Assembly: GCA_947451145.1 (NCBI GenBank)
Contig: CANFXW010000008.1
Coordinates: forward strand, 82,619-146,618
DNA from: Sphingomonadaceae bacterium
GTDB taxonomy: Bacteria > Pseudomonadota > Alphaproteobacteria > Sphingomonadales > Sphingomonadaceae
DNA: 64,000 nt
Direction of reading: 5' to 3'
Both the position numbers and the translations under genes were made by a program. The notes below the pieces were generated by a model. The model worked only from the letters and a program-made list of their open reading frames with translations, did no database searches and had not been told where the DNA came from. How positions within the stretch are numbered: the first letter of the stretch is position 1; each line of letters begins with the position of its first letter. Positions 61,782-64,000 of this stretch are shown here, one piece after another.

Positions 61782-62573
61782 CTAGTGCTTTTTGAGCGCC
61801 TGCTGAATTGCTGCCTCGGCAACCGGGCGCATTACGGCATAGCCGGGATCGGTCGGGTGGACGCCGTCCTTGGTCAGAGCGGCATTCATCGCGCCGCCCT
61901 TGTCGACCATGGCGGCAAAGTAATCGGCGTAGATCAACCCGTTGTTCTGGGCGAAGTCCTTCAGCCAGGCGTTCAGTTCGGCGATCCGCAGCGCGGGCTG
62001 CATTGCGGGCTTCCACGCCAAATGGTCTGCAGGTGGAATGCTGGCGATAATCACCGCAATGCCGTTTGCCTTGGCGAGCGAGACCATGGCGCGCAGGTTG
62101 TTCTTGAAATCCTCAGGCCGGTTGGGGCCAGTATTGCCAGCCACATCGTTTGTGCCGGCCATGATGTGCACGGCCTTGGGATGCAGGGCCACGACATCCT
62201 GCCAGAAGCGCAGCAGCATCTGCGGTGTCGTTTGTCCGCTGATCCCGCGATTGGCGTTGCCGCTGGCGAAAAAGGCGGGATCTGACCGGCCCCAGCCTTC
62301 GGTGATCGAATCGCCGATGAAGACAACTTGCGGCGCGGTTTGTTCGGCCGCGGCATTGGCATCGCGGAAACGGCAGAGCCAGGCCCAGTCATTCGCCTTG
62401 ATATAGGGATGGCCAAACCACAGGCCTTGCTGCGCCGGGCAAGGCTGATCGATCATGCCATCACCCGGCGGCACCGGTTCCTGCGCCAATGCCGGGCTGG
62501 AAACCAACGCCAGCAGGGCGGCGGCAAGGCGCGCCTTATCCAATGATCCCGATCGCTTTGCCAGCGCGTTCAA
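61782..62573 (-). CDS. Secreted SGNH/GDSL hydrolase
   Basis: 263 residues from ATG 62573, overlapping the SPT gene by 38 bases; TTG 62543 (LDKARLAAALLALVSSPALA) is an equally good signal-peptide start with only 8 bases overlap. SGNH blocks: VVFIGDSITEGWG (Ser89), NRGISGQTTPQ, MAGTNDVAGNTG and KDGVHPTDPGY. Related to the protein at 59145. Acts probably in the periplasm on an acyl or acetyl ester. Confidence 0.9.
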   Translation of the reverse strand: MNALAKRSGSLDKARLAAALLALVSSPALAQEPVPPGDGMIDQPCPAQQGLWFGHPYIKANDWAWLCRFRDANAAAEQTAPQVVFIGDSITEGWGRSDPAFFASGNANRGISGQTTPQMLLRFWQDVVALHPKAVHIMAGTNDVAGNTGPNRPEDFKNNLRAMVSLAKANGIAVIIASIPPADHLAWKPAMQPALRIAELNAWLKDFAQNNGLIYADYFAAMVDKGGAMNAALTKDGVHPTDPGYAVMRPVAEAAIQQALKKH

Positions 62574-63738
62574 ACATGCCGATGATGGTCTGCACCTGCT
62601 CGGCGGTGTGCTCCGCGCAGAGCGAGCAGCGCAGCAGGGTCATGTTGGCAGGCGTTGCCGGAGGACGGGCAAGGTTGACGTATAGCCCTTCGCGCAGCAG
62701 CGCCTCCCACATCATCGCGCCGCGCTCCAGATCGGGCATGATCACCGCGATGATTGCCGACTGCGGCGTTTCGGTGCCGAGCTGGAAGCCGAGGTCCGTC
62801 AGCGCCTTGTGCAGAACCTTGGAGTTCTCCCACAGATGCTTGCGCTTGTTGTCGCCGTGCATCAGCTTGCGGATCGATGTTGCGGCGGTGGCTACGACGC
62901 TCGGCGGCAGACTGGCGGTGAACACGTAGGGGCGGCAGACCAGCCGCAGAATCTCGAACTTGGGGTGGTTGGAGACGCAGAAGCCGCCAACTGTGCCGAC
63001 CGACTTCGAGAAGGTGCCGATAACGAAATCGACGTCTTCAAGGCAGCCCTGATCTTCGGCAACGCCGCGTCCGTTGGGGCCCATGAAGCCCATCGAATGC
63101 GCTTCATCGACCAGCACCATCGCGCCGTGCTTTTTGGCGACGGCGATCATTTCCTTCAGCGGAGCAATGTCGCCCAGCATCGAATAGACGCCTTCAAGGA
63201 TCACCAGTTTGCCCGCACCTTCGGGAATGCGGCCCAGACGCTTGTCCATGGCTTCGATATCGTTGTGCTTGAACGGCACGACTTCGGCATCGCCCAGCTT
63301 GCATCCGTCCCAGATCGAGGCGTGGCTGTCGATATCGAGCACGATGTAATCGCCCTTGCCCGCCATCGTCGAGATGATGCCAAGGTTCGCCTGATAGCCG
63401 GTGGAGAACACCATGGCGTGATCCATGGCGTAGAATTCCTTCAGCGCCTCTTCCACCGCGCGGTGCCCGGCATAGGTGCCGTTGAGCACTCGGGAGCCAG
63501 TGGTGCCGGCGCCAAAATCGTCGAGCGCCTGCTTGCCTGCCTCGATCACGTCGGGATCGAAGGTCATGCCCATATAGTTGTAGGTACCGAGCAGGATCGT
63601 CTCGCGCCCGTTGCAGATCGCCTCTGTGGGCGAGAGCACGCGCTCCATCACCAGGCTGAACGGATCGGTCACACCGGTGGACAGCAGGTTTTCCCGCGTG
63701 GCGATCAGCGGGTCAAACTTGGAGAAGAGATCCGTCAT
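62536..63738 (-). CDS. spt: Serine palmitoyltransferase (alpha-oxoamine synthase)
   Basis: 400 residues. PLP lysine Lys245 in GTFSKSVGT, His139 in DSHAS, Asp211/His214 in DEAHS. The N-terminal KFDPLIATRENLL, LLGTYNYMGMTFDPDVI and the whole body closely resemble the soluble Sphingomonas enzyme that joins L-serine and palmitoyl thioester to form 3-ketodihydrosphingosine, the first step of sphingolipid synthesis. KBL-type enzymes are the alternative, but the adjacent ACP supports SPT. Confidence 0.93.
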   Translation of the reverse strand: MTDLFSKFDPLIATRENLLSTGVTDPFSLVMERVLSPTEAICNGRETILLGTYNYMGMTFDPDVIEAGKQALDDFGAGTTGSRVLNGTYAGHRAVEEALKEFYAMDHAMVFSTGYQANLGIISTMAGKGDYIVLDIDSHASIWDGCKLGDAEVVPFKHNDIEAMDKRLGRIPEGAGKLVILEGVYSMLGDIAPLKEMIAVAKKHGAMVLVDEAHSMGFMGPNGRGVAEDQGCLEDVDFVIGTFSKSVGTVGGFCVSNHPKFEILRLVCRPYVFTASLPPSVVATAATSIRKLMHGDNKRKHLWENSKVLHKALTDLGFQLGTETPQSAIIAVIMPDLERGAMMWEALLREGLYVNLARPPATPANMTLLRCSLCAEHTAEQVQTIIGMFERAGKAIGIIG

Positions 63739-63748
63739 TCTGTATCCC

Positions 63749-63988
63749 TCAGTTCTGCAATTTCACCACGGCATCAACCAGTTGGCCGTAGTTTTCGATC
63801 TCGGCCTGTGCGTTCATCGAGATGATGATGTCGAACTCGTCCTCGATCGCGGCGACGAAATCCATCACCGTCAGGCTGTCAAATTCCAGATCGTCGGCAA
63901 AGGTCGTGGCATCGCTCAGCGCGACGTTCTTCTTGTTGAAAGGCTCGATCAGCGAGGCGATTTTTGCCTCAACGGCGACGCGGTCCAT
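63749..63988 (-). CDS. Acyl carrier protein linked to serine palmitoyltransferase
   Basis: 79 residues from ATG 63988 (GGGAG at 7 bases; ATG 63991 also possible). DLEFDSLTVMDFVAAIEDEF holds the phosphopantetheine serine Ser38. It probably presents the acyl chain to SPT, which follows 10 bases later. The promoter is outside or at the window edge. Confidence 0.9.
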   Translation of the reverse strand: MDRVAVEAKIASLIEPFNKKNVALSDATTFADDLEFDSLTVMDFVAAIEDEFDIIISMNAQAEIENYGQLVDAVVKLQN

Positions 63989-64000
63989 CATTGTGCTCCC

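Noticed and set aside
62809..63825. 338-residue open frame on the plus strand
   Set aside because: Antisense to serine palmitoyltransferase; composition typical of a shadow.

Overview
The window is chromosomal DNA of a GC-rich alphaproteobacterium, most probably a sphingomonad (Novosphingobium/Sphingomonas-like). The evidence is a serine palmitoyltransferase gene next to an acyl carrier protein gene, a large TonB-dependent receptor, several Sphingomonadales-type P450 and CoA-transferase genes, and a chromosomal gene-transfer-agent (GTA) cluster in the order usual for alphaproteobacteria. No integrase, transposase, IS element or CRISPR array was seen, and no gene-free stretch exceeds 300 bases.

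1-23.9 kb looks like an accessory catabolic island. Eight genes read leftward from 16325 to 6330 with overlaps or gaps of a few bases: three TRAP transporter subunits, three family III CoA-transferases, a double-length 2-hydroxyacyl-CoA dehydratase-like protein and a CapA-like phosphoesterase. A divergent MarR regulator faces them across a palindrome lying inside both promoters. A related palindrome precedes the next unit, a TonB receptor translationally coupled to a secreted CocE-type hydrolase. Two P450s, an AraC regulator, two MFS exporters or permeases, a di-haem cytochrome and an MmgE/PrpD fragment complete the island. The arrangement suggests uptake of an ester or amide, periplasmic hydrolysis, TRAP import of the acid and CoA activation. 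The substrate is unknown.

23.9-32.5 kb holds small HNH and RNase H-like proteins, then a divergent pair: a SLOG plus four-helix membrane protein and a TIR-TM-TolB-like-TPR protein. A small lipoprotein and three secreted proteases of different clans follow. The pairing recalls TIR/SLOG signalling in phage defence, but it is not a known system by composition.

32.6-44 kb is mostly housekeeping: rlmE, ppx, tRNA-Gln(CUG), a sterol desaturase-family gene whose stop lies inside the tRNA on the other strand, TerC, a double cold-shock protein, an argD-argF-hslO operon, queC and an OmpA-family protein with 28 consecutive prolines.

44.1-58.3 kb is a near-complete GTA structural cluster read leftward from a near-consensus promoter at 58.4 kb. 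Unusual points are five tandem hairpins filling the gap after the major capsid gene, a hairpin leader repeated before two genes, a tail gene that fuses a large extra domain to the DUF2460 part with an apparent internal translation start at the junction, and a 56-residue ORF in the head-closure position.

58.5-64 kb carries a YqaA-type membrane protein, two SGNH hydrolases flanking a TPR protein, and the serine palmitoyltransferase/ACP pair that starts sphingolipid synthesis.
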